NCBI GenBank assembly: GCA_010094025.1
Contig: ML991865.1
Coordinates: 1-64,000, forward strand
Direction of reading: 5' to 3'
Source: Viridothelium virens
Taxonomy: Eukaryota; Ascomycota; Dothideomycetes; Trypetheliales; Trypetheliaceae
DNA: 64,000 nt
Positions 1-12,907 of this stretch are shown piece after piece (the first letter of the stretch is position 1; the number at the start of each line of letters is the position of its first letter). The position numbers were made by a program, and so were the translations under genes. A model generated the notes under the pieces. It made no database searches and was not told where the DNA came from. It saw nothing but the letters and a program-made list of their open reading frames with translations.

Positions 1-265
1 AAAGTGAAGAATCAACTATTGTCTGATTCACGCTTATGCATGCTTATGCAGCTTTATTCATTTTTATTCAATTCATTAATGCTTACGAGCGCTGCAAGCG
101 AGATAGGCACCGGAGTGCATTTACGATCCCAGCTCTCGAAAATGATTCAGCCATTAGAACTCAGATCCAGCAAAGCCTGTCCTCGGCTATCTCCCTACGC
201 AAGTACTCGTCGCTGCATGCTCTCAACCTCGCGACTGCCTCGGCGACGGTGTTCGTTATCCAGGT

Positions 266-303
266 CCACTCTTCATGTCCCACTCTTCATGTCCCACTCT
301 TCC
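266..303. repeat. 14-bp tandem repeat at the 3' end of the F-box gene
   Basis: The unit CACTCTTCATGTCC occurs at 267-280 and 281-294, followed by a partial third copy. The unit length is not a multiple of three, and the stop codon of the minus-strand F-box gene (273-275) lies inside the first copy, so the number of copies decides the last residues of that protein. Confidence 0.85.
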
Positions 304-1571
304 AAGGACACTTCGTTCAGCCGCATGAACTCTTCACTCATTCCCAACAACCCCAACCCCTGCCGAACACGTATCTCATTAATCCTTCGCTGAAACTCTC
401 CCAGCGCCACAAAGTCTCTCCAATGCATACTCCGCACATCCAGAAACTCGCCCATGATATCCATGAGTTCTCCACGGGGTATGAAGTACCGACCGTTACA
501 TTTCGCATATCCGTTGGCCTCGCACACAAAACGCGTGAGAACTTCGACACCAAGCATGCGCTCAAATACCCAATCCCAGCCAGCTCTCGAAAGTTTGACA
601 TGTTGAAGGTTGAGATACTCAAGGGTAGTTGAGTTTTGTTTCATAAGCCGGACAAGGTGTTGTGCCGGTGAGAAAATATGCTGGATCGAGAGGTGTCTCA
701 ATTGATTGAGATGAGTGATGTCCAGTTGGCTGAGCTCGATGATCTCTGGATCCGAGGCAGCGTCAATTTTAAGCTTGGTGAGGTGGCGTGTCATTTCGAT
801 TGTATTGAAGAAAGCTGTATAAGGTAATGTCGTGATTTCATCGGTCCTCCACGGGTTGACAAGCTTGATGCGAAGATGATGGAGCTGTCTCATAGTTGAT
901 TCCAGATTCGTCGCCTCATACTCATCGCCATAAACGAAGGTGGCAAACTCTTCATGGCGAGAAAGTGTTACGCTGAGAGTTGTGAGACTTGGGAAAGAAC
1001 TGAGTCTCAATGCCCTTGTAAACGATGCGACAAGATTGCAGTGCAACCCAATCCCTGTGAACCGAATAGCTCGCAGATTAGGGAATAAGCCCAGTCGTGT
1101 TGGAAGATCAGACGCGAGAGCGTCGATATACCAACCCAATTTTTCTCCCTGGTTGGTTGCTCGGAATTCATAACGAGATCCTTGACGGTGTCCAATGACC
1201 AGGTTACGGACGTAGATTGCATTATCACTGGACGAGAGCATCAAATATCGCTGGATCTTGTGTTCCTCATCCTGAAGCAATGGATCTGTGGCACGATCGC
1301 AACCGAAGTCTAAGAGGATGTCCCGAAAGAAAAGCGGGGAGACAACTTGGTTGACGTTTTTGCTCAGAAGTCGCATGGAGCCCAGGTCTCTCAGAGCTGA
1401 AAGGTGTTCTGTTGGGCACATGATGAACGATGAGTGCATTCTGATCGAGCCATCGCTCGGATTTCGTACGAATCTCGCCATCTGGAATATTGAGTAAATA
1501 ATGTGCGTTTAAAAATTGGACGATGTCGATGCACTTACTAACAAGAGAATCTCTGGAGGCAGTCGCTCCAT
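273..1571 (-). CDS. F-box domain protein with degenerate leucine-rich repeats
   Basis: Predicted 413-aa protein in two exons (1571-1539 and 1481-273) with a 57-bp GTAAGT..CAG intron at 1482-1538. The 11-residue first exon, MERLPPEILLL, supplies the start of the F-box. The second exon continues it with LSALRDLGSMRLLSKNVNQ and VSPLFFRDILLDF, the usual L-P-x-E-I...L..LRL..K....SPLFF pattern of fungal F-box proteins. The remaining ~320 residues hold irregular leucine-rich segments (for example LEYLNLQHVKLS), consistent with substrate recognition in an SCF ubiquitin ligase; the substrate cannot be told. Such genes are numerous and variable in filamentous fungi. The F-box assignment rests on the joined exons; reading only the long second exon would miss it. 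The C-terminal residues are set by the 14-bp repeat. Confidence 0.75.
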
Positions 1572-2109
1572 TCTGGAGTTGACGAGTAAATGGAAATAGG
1601 TTTCGAGAAGCCATTGAGTGAATGAAATAGGTATATAATGAATGCCAAGACAAATGGTGCAAGGACTTATCCTACACACAATGTGATCGACACTTGTGGG
1701 AACACACACGGAATCACCACCGAGGGACTCGGGCATCGGTTCGCCAGTGAACGACTCGTGACGTCTTTCCGGGTCCTATAGGGCTGGAATTACTTCAAAC
1801 CAATGCTGTTGGAGTGTCTAGGGCTCTGGGAGTTAACGGATCTCTACATTTGTTCAACAATGGGCTCACCAGGCTTGGATTCGAGACGAAACATAGCGCC
1901 TCTACACCTGATCTCTTGCTGAAGGTACTAAGTCAAATCCAGTCTTCGACCACGCCCCAGGCCGATCCCATGCAAACTGAAATCAGGCCCACCATTCTAT
2001 GGTACATGAAGAGGTCTATTTTAACCCAGGCTTGACTTCGCCCCCCAACTGTGGCACCAAAAACCGAACAACGCCCATAAGCCAAGAACTTCCCTGTAGA
2101 TCCTCATGC
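1572..2109. other. Intergenic, no gene seen
   Basis: This spacer lies between the F-box gene start and the 3' end of the DUF3684 gene. It should hold the F-box promoter and the terminator of the large gene. A 73-codon plus-strand reading frame at 1814-2035 has no recognisable features and I do not call it. Confidence 0.6.
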
Positions 2110-5100
2110 TTACCGCGCGGCAACGGAAGGGCCTTCCTGAACGTGATATTGCGCCATCTTACTGACCATTTTTGAGAAATACTGCATCACAAAACTCTCC
2201 CTGACCCAAAGTTAGCAACAGGCAAGGGGGGCCTTCCTTCGAAGAAAATCACCAGGATACTCACGTATAGTAACTGTGGTCAGCACTATGGCTTTCTACC
2301 AGGTTATGTGCCAGCTCGTGGCACAACACCACCCACCAATAGATCAACGCTTCCCTCCTCCCCTCCGTCCGTCCCTCAACCCAGCTCCGCCAGTGTAATT
2401 GCCCGAAGAACCGATAATTGCAGAATAGGCTTCCTTGCCGATTGAATGCAATAGTGCCCCCCTTTTCGTCGTAGAAGACATGCAAACCCCCTGGCCGAAT
2501 TCCAAATATGCTTCCACAGTCCAGCAAGAGCACCGCAAACGCATTAAGCCCCTCTACGTTTGCGGCCGCAAATTCGGATTTGTCGGCGATGGCGTTCGAC
2601 ATGAAGATCTTGATCCCGGGAGCCGAAGACCCGTAGTACGAAATATCTTGTCCTGGGGAGGTGTCACAGTAGGACGCCTGTTCCTTGATGACATTGGTCG
2701 CTGGGGATGAGAAGACAGAGGTGCTGTCGTGCGAGCGCGAAGCGTCAATGGCATTGAGAAGGTTCTGATATGTTGCATGCGGGGCGGTTACGGTTTCAGG
2801 GTTGCCAATGGAGCTCTTAATGGCTTTGGTGGGTTTACGATGAGAGGTGTCGTTCTGGGTATTGGGTGGCGGTGTGTCTTCGGATTCGCGTGACGTTTGA
2901 TCTTCCGTGGCGGTGGATTGGGATTGGCTCCCGAAAATGTTTTGGAGTTGCCTGGAGGTGCGGTCGTCGTCGAGACCGAGGGTGCGAGTGAGATTCGAGA
3001 AGAAGCCTTTGTTTCTTGCGGGGGCCAGAGGAGCTGGCACGGATGGCGGGTGTCCATCTGGCGTATCCGAACCGAACGCTCCCGGCATGGCCTCAGCAGG
3101 ATTAATAGACTTGCGACTCTTTCCGGTATCCTTTTCTGAATGCACCTCTGTCCAAGCCTGCTCCTGTTCTCTGAGGCGCTCCTGCTCTTGGTCGATTTGC
3201 TTCTGCCGTTCTTCTTCCGCAATGCGTGCTTCAATGGCTTTCTGGCGTAAAATGCGATCCGTATTGAAGCCCTTGGCTTTGAGCTTACGAAGATCTGTAG
3301 TCAAGATCATCTCCAGCGCCATATAATCGTTTTGACGAGGCTTCCTAAGAATGAGCGGTAGCAATTCCCGACTAACGTCGAACAAGTCGTATTTTGGGGT
3401 CACATGTAACACCCAGCCTCTCCGTGACTCCTTCTCAAGAGCGGCTGTCTTCTTCATTGAAACTTTAAGATTGTACCCACGTAGACTCCTTTCGACCGAA
3501 AGAGACTGAACTGCTTCAACTAAGAGATTCTTCTCCAGCCACCTGGAAGTGTGGAGAACCACTTCAGAGCTCTGTTCATGCAGAAGCAGCCTTGTTCTCT
3601 CCAGAACAAGGCTACATAACCTGACTGCAGAATCTTGATCTCGGGAGCGACTACCGGTCCGAAGATAACTCTCAACCAGAGAGCTTAGGTATGGCGTGCC
3701 CAGTGCGGAATAGAAGCGCTCTATCACGTCCTCTTGTGGGGCAGCTCGCAACTTGTCGTAAAAGTGTCTGTAGATGAGAATTTCGTCAACAATGACAATG
3801 TCGCTCGCGCTCGCAAGACCGAACTCTCGAATAGACTCCTCATCCTCGGGATCATCGTAGTCATCATCTAACTCCTCGTCAACGCCTTTGCCCGACTTCT
3901 TGACCCGAGGAACTTGCTTGTATGACAAAAGACATGCCGAGCGACGTAAATCTTTCCAGAGCTGTTTGTCAGCCTTCAGTGTAGTAACGTTATCAGCCAG
4001 TCTGCGGAGCATCTCCAAGTATCTCTCGTGACTATCGAAAATTCCCAGCAGGCGCGCAGGCTCTCGTGCAACCAGAGCTGCAATTTCGACGCTGGTAGGC
4101 TCCTGTTTTGAACCGACTTTCAGCAAGAAAGCATTTGCTTCTGGTCCTAAATCGACAAAATCGAAGATATCGCCATAAGTGACACCGTCCCCGAGAAAAA
4201 CAGACTTGGGGGTGGCATGTCTTAGAGCGGAAGGATTCGGCTTAGTGGATTCATTTTTAGGGGCTTTGGTGATGGGAACTATTGCACACTCCCCGAGTTG
4301 TCCGGCTAATGTACCCTGAATCTCGTTAAGTCTTCCAGCCATATAGCCAAACACGCCTCGGGCTTCCGCCCGTGTTTGTGGCGGATTTTGGGCTACCTGC
4401 CTTGCAGCATCGTTAATGTGGGGATCGGGAGCAACGCCAAGCTTCTGTCCATGAGGGTGAAGATCCTGCCGCAGGATCGAGTATCCAAGTAGTGCGGCAT
4501 TGGTGTTGGTAAAGCAAGAGCTGGGACTGACCAGTTTCGACAATTTGCCATCCGAAAGGGGCAGGAAAGGTACGTCTATGCTCGACAGATTGATTTTGAA
4601 ATAGTTATTATTGGAATGATTGATGATGAAATAGTTCAGGCTATGCTCGTAGCGCTTAACATCACCACGTTTGGCGGCTTTGACCATTATGTCAATGAGC
4701 TCGGGCACAGATGGATATGGTTTTAATCCGAGGAAGGACATGAATTTGCCTTCTGTAGTGGACGAGTGATACAGACCAGGCCATTGCAGGATAGGTAGGT
4801 CCAGGGCACGTAGGTCATTCTTCGGTTCAAAGAGTTCAGAAAGTTTGAACAAACGATCCGGTGGTGGTTGCTCGTTGGAGCCTTCCGCGGGGCAGATCGC
4901 AGCGTTGCGAAGCCTATCTATGTCTTGCTTGGGAATGTCGTCGCGCACAGAGACCAGATACCTAATGAGGTCGACGTGACTCCATTTGCCTTGTGTTGCC
5001 TTGTCAGAAGATGACTGTGCCATAAGTCGGTCAAAAACCACATTGAGCTCAACCGTCTTGCGAACACCAAGCGCAAGCAGAAACTTTTCCTTCGTACCAT

Positions 5101-7483
5101 GTAAGCCATGAATCGTAGGCAAGTCATCGAATAGCTTAACAGATGCAAAGTACGATTCAGGAGGTTTACGTAAGCCTTGCTTCGTGGGTATTACAGTTTG
5201 TGACCGAAGCAGCCCTACAACTGTCTCTTTAGACGATTGGCTCAAGGCATCCCAGGCCTTTGAGAGAACGGGCAGTATTTGTGCGGCAAAGGATGTAGAT
5301 GTTGTGATATTTTGTTCTGGGTCAATTGCTCCTGCACTCGTAACAATGAACTTCAGCCAAGGTACAACCTGAAGTTCTTCCCAACCAAAAGCCTCCAATG
5401 TACTTCGAGCAATACCTTTGGAGAAACGCAACGGGATGGTATCCTGGGGTATAGGGAGCTCTGCTGGTATCTTCGAAGGGATTTGGAATGCAACGATTTC
5501 GCCAAGTACCAATACATTCCCCTTACTGGAGCTACCCTGTGTACCGTTCAGAGTTGCAACAACGACGCTCATGAGCGTCTTTATGGATGGTGGATCTAGT
5601 TGGCCGGTTGAAATTTTAGTTCCTGCCCATTTCAAAAATTCTACGAGCTGAGCTTCGTTCAAAGCACGTGCTTCGAGCTCATTTTTGATGTCCGTATGAG
5701 TTATTTCGGTTAACAGGCCGAAATCCCGCAATTTAGCAACGAAGCCTTTCGCCCCTTCAGCTAGTGCTTGGGGGATCACGGGAACGCCATCAACGAAACT
5801 GAGATCTTCTGTCGCGATACGTACCCGATGGCTGGGCAATACACCCCGCGTTGACAAGATATCGACGGTAGCGTTTGTATTACATGTCCAGAACGCCTCT
5901 TCAATAATCTCGCCAACTTTGGAGGAGGGTGTGGATTCCTGGCAAGTATATTGCTTTAGTGTATGTATCGCAGTCGGCAGCAGCTCAGCAATTTCCGCCT
6001 TTTCGATGCCGCTTTTGGATCGAGCGACGTCTGCGTGGCGTTGTTCAAGCCTGGTCTTCAGATCTGCCAACTCGCCTCCGTATGCTATTCGGCATGCTAT
6101 GCCAGCCACTCGAAGCATCTCAATGTTCCACGTTCGGACGTACCGCGCATTAAGGTCAATACTTTCACGCTCTACGGTTGGTATGACTGAAGGGGCGGAA
6201 ATATGCGCGAGCAGTCCTGTTGTTTGCGCAGTAGGAAATCCGATGAAAATCCTTCCATTTCGCGTAGGAAGCACGGAGGCAAAGATTTCGCCTGCTTTTT
6301 TTGTGCCTGAATTGCCCATCGTGGACATGGATGCTACCGTTTCGTCATGGGGCGAAGTTAGGATGGCAATCCTGGTATGCTTTGGAGGTGGTTTTTTCGT
6401 TGCACGTTCCAATTCTTGTGCCAGAGCCTTGGGGACATAGGTCTGAATATTAACAGTACTTACCCGAAGGAAAACTGTGGCCTGACATTCGCCTGCGAGA
6501 TCTTCGGCAATCGCACGCTGCGTAGCTTCTTCCTCTCTTACGGCCTGCTTCTTGGCAGCATTTGCGCTCGAAGAGCTGACGTTCAGTCGTGAGAAAAAGC
6601 TCCGCAGCGAAGGGGTAGCATCGCTTGCGTTGTCCGATTGGCTTAGATCTGTCGACTTCACCAGAGACCAACCGACAATATTAAGCCATCTAGCATCGAT
6701 CTGAGCGCTCTGATGTTCGACACCAACAATCTTCATCAGACCTTCTTGGGTTTTGAGATTAACTTCTCGTGGGAGTTGAACGTCCGCTCCAGGAGCAGTC
6801 TTCTTTGTGAGCAGAAGGAGCCTCCACTGGTCCAGATAGAGTTCGATGCATTCCAGACCAACAAATGTGAGACTAGTACTGAGGAATTGACATATTGACA
6901 TGAGATTTGGTACAGGCGAGCTTTGATTTCGGTAGTCAAGGACGAACGCGGTTTCAGGGGAGACCTGCTGGGTCGGTACTTTTCCCATTCTCGTGAACAA
7001 GCTGTTGCCCTTCCAATAAAACGCCATGGTCTGCTGGCCTGAACTGACGAAAGGTGTCTCACATTCCGAAAAAACGCTGTAGAAGCCCACACCAAAAGCA
7101 CCAATCTTTGTTTCATCCGGATTTCCTTCTGCAATACGCTTGAGTCTTGCCCAATCCGTTGACGCAAATGCTTCGCCGTTATTTTTGACTGTCAAACGCT
7201 GTAATGTATGATTTAGTAACGTATGCTTGAGGAGGACTGATGGCTCGGTTGCTTGAGGGACGGGAATATTCCGAGAAGGTAAGGTTTCGAACTTGATGAT
7301 GACTTTGGTTGCTTGGGCGTCGGCGGCGTTTTGTATTAGCTCACGAAGTGTCGTCCATTCTCCGGAGTAACGAGCAAGCACTTTATCGATCAGAGCCCGT
7401 GTATTTACAGTGACAGCCTCCTCCTCGCCACCAGCGCCCATGGTCTGTTCGCGAAGGCGGGCATAGTCAATACCGTCTGCCAT
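2110..7483 (-). CDS. Giant GHKL-ATPase (sacsin/DUF3684-like) protein with C-terminal HExxH
   Basis: Predicted 1769-aa protein in two exons, 7483-2265 and 2200-2110, with a 64-bp GTGAGT..CAG intron at 2201-2264. The N-terminus is a Hsp90/sacsin-type ATP-binding domain: the N-box RELIQNAADAQ lies near residues 47-57 and the glycine box KIGAFGVGFYSVFS near residue 130. The long middle matches the fungal DUF3684 family as I remember it and contains an acidic linker and a charged coiled coil (EEERQKQIDQEQERLREQEQ). The C-terminus has HELAH at about 1722-1726, then His1732 and His1736; the small last exon adds a Glu right after the junction (YYT-ESF). This resembles a gluzincin zinc site. Family members are described as Hsp90-like chaperone-type proteins of unknown role; protease activity is inference. 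The gene shares a 671-bp divergent promoter region with hypA. Confidence 0.85.
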
Positions 7484-8154
7484 ATTTGGACGCGATGGAG
7501 GCTGGGTCGGAAAGATGGAGGAGTCCGAGCGGACAAGATGACAGGCCGATGTACAGCAACTTTGTTCCGTCTAGCGTCTAGATTTCACGAACAGAGCGAG
7601 GAGTGACTGCAAGTGAGCGAGGCAGTTTTCTAAGTCTAGGTGAGAGGCATGGGTACGCCACTGACGGATACTGGTGTAGCAAATACGCCGAGAAATGCTA
7701 GCATAAAACCCACAAAACACCAAGGCGAAAGAAAGGAAGGAGGTTCAAGGATGTAGAAGACGTTTACGGTACTGAGGGTTCCGTGTTTGTAGTGTTCTTT
7801 CAAGTGCTAAGGTCTCCAAGACGATGTCATCACCGGAGATCCGTGCATGCAGCGTACCTCTCACACCTCTGTACGGTAGCCCAGCCCTCCGTACAGCAGA
7901 GTACTAGCTAAGGGCTTAGCTCGCGCCAACCAGCGGAACAGAAGCATCACACGGTACGGAGTACGGAATACATGCAACATTCATCCATTCGCCGCGGTGA
8001 CGGTTACTTTTTCCAAGAAGCTTCTACTGGCTTTTGCTGCTGCGCCGCGAACCCTCAAGGCGCAATGCGCACATTGATCGTGACCATCTTCACAAACATA
8101 TAGCACCATCCTTTCATTCCTCGGCCCACTCATCATTACCTTCCAAATGTCGCT
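7484..8154. promoter_or_regulatory. Divergent promoter region of the DUF3684 gene and trs120/hypA
   Basis: This 671-bp interval lies between two divergently transcribed starts. It is rich in GTAC/CGTAC words around 7870-7970, including TACGGAGTAC at 7955-7964 (about 190 bp before the hypA start), a decamer that recurs elsewhere in the window. A short upstream ATG at about 8145 opens an out-of-frame reading frame that overlaps the hypA start. No TATA box is obvious. Confidence 0.5.
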
Positions 8155-11100
8155 ATGCCGCTCGATCCACTTTCACCCATCGCGCCGGCGCGCGTACGGG
8201 TACTGCTATTACCTGTGGGGAGAATCAAGAGGTCGAGATTTCAGACCTTTGTTGCTCGAGTTGAGCCTCACTTTCTTGTGCGTCTGGGAGATATCAGTCC
8301 GGATATAAGATCGGACAGAAGTATGGTCTCCCTTTATTTCTCTCCAGATATTTGGTGCCTTTCCAGCAACTAATCATTGGTCAAGACATGTTCTCCCCTG
8401 CTGCGTTTCCCAATGGCATGGTCATCTACGGCTTTTCTACTCATCTACCAGCTCCGTCTCATCTTGTTCTCTCGCCATTCGAGCTCTTTCGAGAACCTCT
8501 CATGATACTGGGCCTTGCGGACGGGACCGAATACGCATCTATAGATCCAACAGAGTCTGGACATGAAGTAATGAAAGGAGATAGATACATGGGCCAGGAC
8601 GGCTCCTTTTCAATGGATAATCTATTCCAAGAGATGGATCTTCTGCGCGAGCGATATCCAAAAGTCCTTGCTCATAAGCTTCTAATATTTGATAAGACAC
8701 CAGTCTCTTCAATTCCACCACTCATGCCTGATGATGTCATGTTCGTTCCCCCGATAGAACAGCTGAAGACGACTACAATGAAGACTATCGTGTGCGACAT
8801 CACGGCCACGTTTCTTGCAGAACTTACGGCGTACGCACGATCGATACAAGCGCTTTCAACGATCGATTCCCCTTCCGTTGCCGAAGCGTCTCCACCGGCT
8901 TGGTCAAATCGATCAAACAATAATATTGGTCTCGACAACGCTAGAGCTGGTACCGTCTCACGAACTTCCTCTGGCACATTTGAGAAGAGGATGAGTCTGC
9001 CTGCACAGCTGCCGTCTTCGACATCAGACCGACCGGCTGATGGAAAAAGCTCACGACCTGGTACGCCCCAGGATAGTGCCCACGGAAGGTTAGCCTCCGA
9101 CCACGAGACAGGCACTGCTTACGGACGGCCGAATGGCGAGATCGGTCTTTCAGGTGCTGCAGCTCGGTCGAGCGCAGCAGTCGAAGCTCGGGACGCTAGT
9201 CGTGAGAGAATTGCTCTGCAAGGGTTTGGATCAGGAAGTATAAGTGAACGCAACCGAAATAGAGGAAAAGGAAGAATCGGTATTGTCATTGGGACATTCT
9301 ATCTTCTCGCTGGTAGGTGGAACGATGCCCTCAGAGAACTCGTTGAAAGTACAAACCGAGTCCGTGCTTTCAGCGACCACATTTGGTACGCAAAAGGCGT
9401 GGAGAACATACTAGTGTGCTTGCTCCTCTGCGCATGGAAGGGTATAGATTTTGAAGTAAGTTTGGTACACAGTGCAGCTGTTGTCTCCTGGATATCACCA
9501 TCTCTGCGAGGAAACTCTAAGAGCTAAATGACATCTCTATCTAGATATCCTCCGTTGTATCACCATATGCAGAGAAAGCACCCCCCCCAAAGCCCACACC
9601 ACATATTACCACAACAAGCACGCCTAAAGCTCCTACATCCCACGATCCATCGGTCGATACTGCTCGCTCTGCTTTAGTAAAGTTATCAGAGTTACTTCCC
9701 GATTCATTGAACATGATCATGAGCATCTACGATCGCGCTACACCTGATGTCTCGGAAGCCTTGCCCGAGAATGCCTTCTCAGAAGTTAACATCAGAATAT
9801 CAAAGTTATTTGCGACTCTGCATATCTTTGGTGGAGTTCTGACTCACGATGCAATAGATGCACTCATTTGCTGTAAACCACTTGAGAGCTTCGCCCCTAA
9901 TCCAAGCTCCCGTCTCTTCATCCGTCCTCTACGACAGGATATCGCTGAGATGGTGTTTAAGGCTCTTCCTCCTCGACATACGGCGATGGCTACAGGCGAT
10001 CGCATCACCGCGCTTGCTGGTATCGCCTCTGTCTTATCAATGTTAGGTCTGCAGAGAAAGAAGGCTCTCGTGATCAAGGAATTTCTCGCTATTTTTTCTC
10101 CTTTGCTTATTGACGCACGAAAAGCTGGCGCTGCGGAGCTCGGGATACATCCGGCTGCCGGTCTTTCGGCACTGAGCATGATCAATTCTGTCAGCCCGCA
10201 AGGTCAAAAGTCGGCTGCTCCATCAGAACATGGCTTTAAGGAATTGCTAGTCGCTGTTGGAGAAATATATGGCGTACGACTACGCCACCTATTCCAAGTC
10301 GCGGGAAACAGATGTGACGACCTTGCAGTCGATGACGTGCATGAAACCGATGGTGCCAGTAGACTCGGACAAGACATGAAGAGTAAATCATCAGCCGGAC
10401 TTGCTGAGAAAGCCTATACTCGGTCATTTGGTAGCTTACAGTTGAAGTATGACATACTTCGAACTGGACTTAATTTTTGCGAAGCGCTACCGGATTTTGA
10501 CGGCGTCCTACAACTTAGCGCAACAATGCTCAGAGTTGCTGGTCCTGCTGGCGTTCCAAGCGCTAACTCATCGAACAATACGGTCTTGTTAGCAAAGGAG
10601 GAACAGGTGCGCCTGGTAACTAATATACCTAGGACGCTCGGCGCTGCTAAGACGTTGGGACTCTGCGGTCTGGAGGTAAATTACTGGGATGAATTTCTTG
10701 TCAGAGATATCCAGTTTATCGAGGCACCGATCCCCTTGCAAACCATAAGTCATCCGAAATCCGACCTTGACATTGGGGTGAAGAAGCAGGCGACCAAACC
10801 AGTCGGACCTTTTATCTATGACCCGTCCTCGAAATCCACCCTAGCCAATGTCGCCGAAACGGTCCTAGTTGCTCGTGACCAGTCTCGCTTTGCGGTGATT
10901 CTACGAAACCCATTCGAGTTCGAGGTGGATATCGAATCGTTGAAGTTGGCTGGCGATGGGGTTGAACTAACTTCATTCGGGGAGCAGCTCACTCTAGGAC
11001 CTTTCCGTACACAGTCGGCAATCCTGACTATCGTTGCTCTGCAGCCTGGCGCACTGAAAATCACTGGCTGTACTATTAAGGTCCGAGGATGTTGCGAGAA

Positions 11101-12907
11101 AACTTTTGCCATCTTCAACAGACCTTGGGTTCCAGATCCCGATGTTAAGGTTAAGAGCACGGGTCTTCTTGCAGCCATATCTAGTAGCGAGCACCCTGCA
11201 TTGCAGGGATCGTCTCCAGAAGATAGAAAGTCATTGGACCTACCTGGTCCTGAGCCGTCAATTCTTTCATTGACTGTCATACCGGAGCAGCCACTTCTGA
11301 AGATCGCATCAGTCTCATTGGTCCAATCATCCATCATGGTATTGGAAGGTGAACGTCAAGTATTTACAGTGACTCTTGAGAATGTTGGGGCGCGGACCAG
11401 TGTTGATCTGCTCTTGGTTTCGTTCCAAGATTCGACCATTGCCCCTATACAATCTGCGATGAAGAATAAAGATCTACCTCGTCAGGAGCTTTACGAGCTC
11501 GAGTTACAACATTCACGCAATCAAGCTTTTCGGCTACAGCAACCCGAGCGACTGGAGAAGATCGCGATCGAGCCTGGCCAATCTGTCAGCTTCGAGTTTG
11601 AGGTTCTTGGCAAACCAGGACTCAGCGACGGCGTCATCCAGTTCGACTACGCTCACCTTGGAATATCCCACTCGGAAGTCAAAGATGGCTTCTTTACCCG
11701 GAAGATCTCGTTACCCCTTTCAATCACCGTCAATGCCAGCGTGATGTTCCAACGTCTCGACCTTGTTCCTTTTTCCAGCGAATTTGCCTGGTCAAACCAC
11801 CAGCGACTCGAAGCCAACGCTCTGGAGACATCTAGCATTCAAGAACGACATCCAAAAATCCACCCAAATCGTTTCTCCGCATTGCTTGATCGTGTGGGCC
11901 GAGATGGGACTGCCTCCGACCATTGTCTTGCTCTACTCGATCTTCGCAATGCCTGGCCTAGCCCCATCACTGTCTCTATTGACGTACTTGGACTTTCATC
12001 ATTTCCATCTCATACTGCTTCCCCTGCCCTTTCACCCACCGAATGGACCCGCTCCTATACCATCCACGAATATTTGTACCCCGGCCATACAACCCGCCTC
12101 TTAATGCTGCTGCCTCGCATCTACCTTCCCAACCCTTTCGCCTCAATCCCCATCCTCGATGAGAAGAATAAGCGCCAGTTTGTCCGAAGCCAGGGTCAAC
12201 TTAATCCTGAGGCTGAGAGGGACACGCGAGAGAGATTTTGGTATAGAGAGGAGCTCCTCAAGTATATCCGCGCTCGATGGAAAGAGGAACCCGGCACCGG
12301 TGGTCGAGGTCGCGAGGGCGATTCTGATCTTCGCGGGGCGAGACTCTCAAGGGCGATGCTAGAAGTGCTTAAATTAGGCGACGTGGACATTTCGATTTCT
12401 GTCGTACCCGAAGACGGTGCCACCGATGATGCGAATACGGGAGAGGTGACGAAGCGCCTTGGGCGCAGTAGCTTCGCTCTCCGCGTCCAGGAGTTCGTTG
12501 TCGTGAGAACTAGGCTGCGGAACTGCTCCAACGCCCCAATTCAGCCCATCCTACGGCTCTTGCCTACATTGGCTGGTCAGTCACCCGGCACGGCACTCGA
12601 TCTTGATCGCAAGCTTGTATGGACAGGACCTCTCCAGCGAATCCTACCAACTCTGTCTGCTGGCACAGCAATAGAAGTCGAGTTGGGTTTATGTGCGCTG
12701 TGCGCTGGTGAGTACGAGATCACGGCTTCAGTGGAAGAAACGCAGGTTGGAAAGGAACCATCACTAGCAGAAGGCGGGGCCCACCAGGGGCATGGCAGAA
12801 GACGATCAGAGATGGAGGTAATGGGTGAGGACTTAATGAAGCAGCGGGGGAGAAGGACCTGGTTTGCAGCGGAACCATGTAGGATTTTTGCTAGGGAGGC
12901 CTTGTGA
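8155..12907 (+). CDS. hypA: TRAPPII complex subunit Trs120 / HypA (TRAPPC9 homologue)
   Basis: Predicted 1532-aa protein in three exons: 8155-8320, 8386-9455 and 9545-12907 (introns of 65 and 89 bp). The N-terminus MPLDPLSPIAPARVRVLLLP and the joined stretch RLGDISPDIRSDRNMFSP match HypA/Trs120 of filamentous fungi as I know it. The middle of exon 2 is a Ser/Gly-rich low-complexity linker, followed by a helical repeat region; the C-terminal half holds beta-rich segments. In known systems Trs120 is a specific subunit of TRAPPII, the Rab11/Ypt31 exchange factor acting at the late Golgi; Aspergillus hypA mutants have wide hyphae and poor polarity. The first junction is well supported because it restores the conserved Asn before MFSP. 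Length is close to the Aspergillus protein (~1470 aa). Confidence 0.92.

Noticed and set aside
5919-6440. 173-codon plus-strand open frame opposite the DUF3684 gene
   Set aside because: Antisense to a long conserved coding exon and without recognisable motifs.
8672-9115. 147-codon minus-strand open frame inside hypA
   Set aside because: It lies wholly antisense to the conserved Trs120 exon and shows no protein features; a shadow frame.
10816-11337. 173-codon minus-strand open frame
   Set aside because: Antisense shadow of hypA exon 3.
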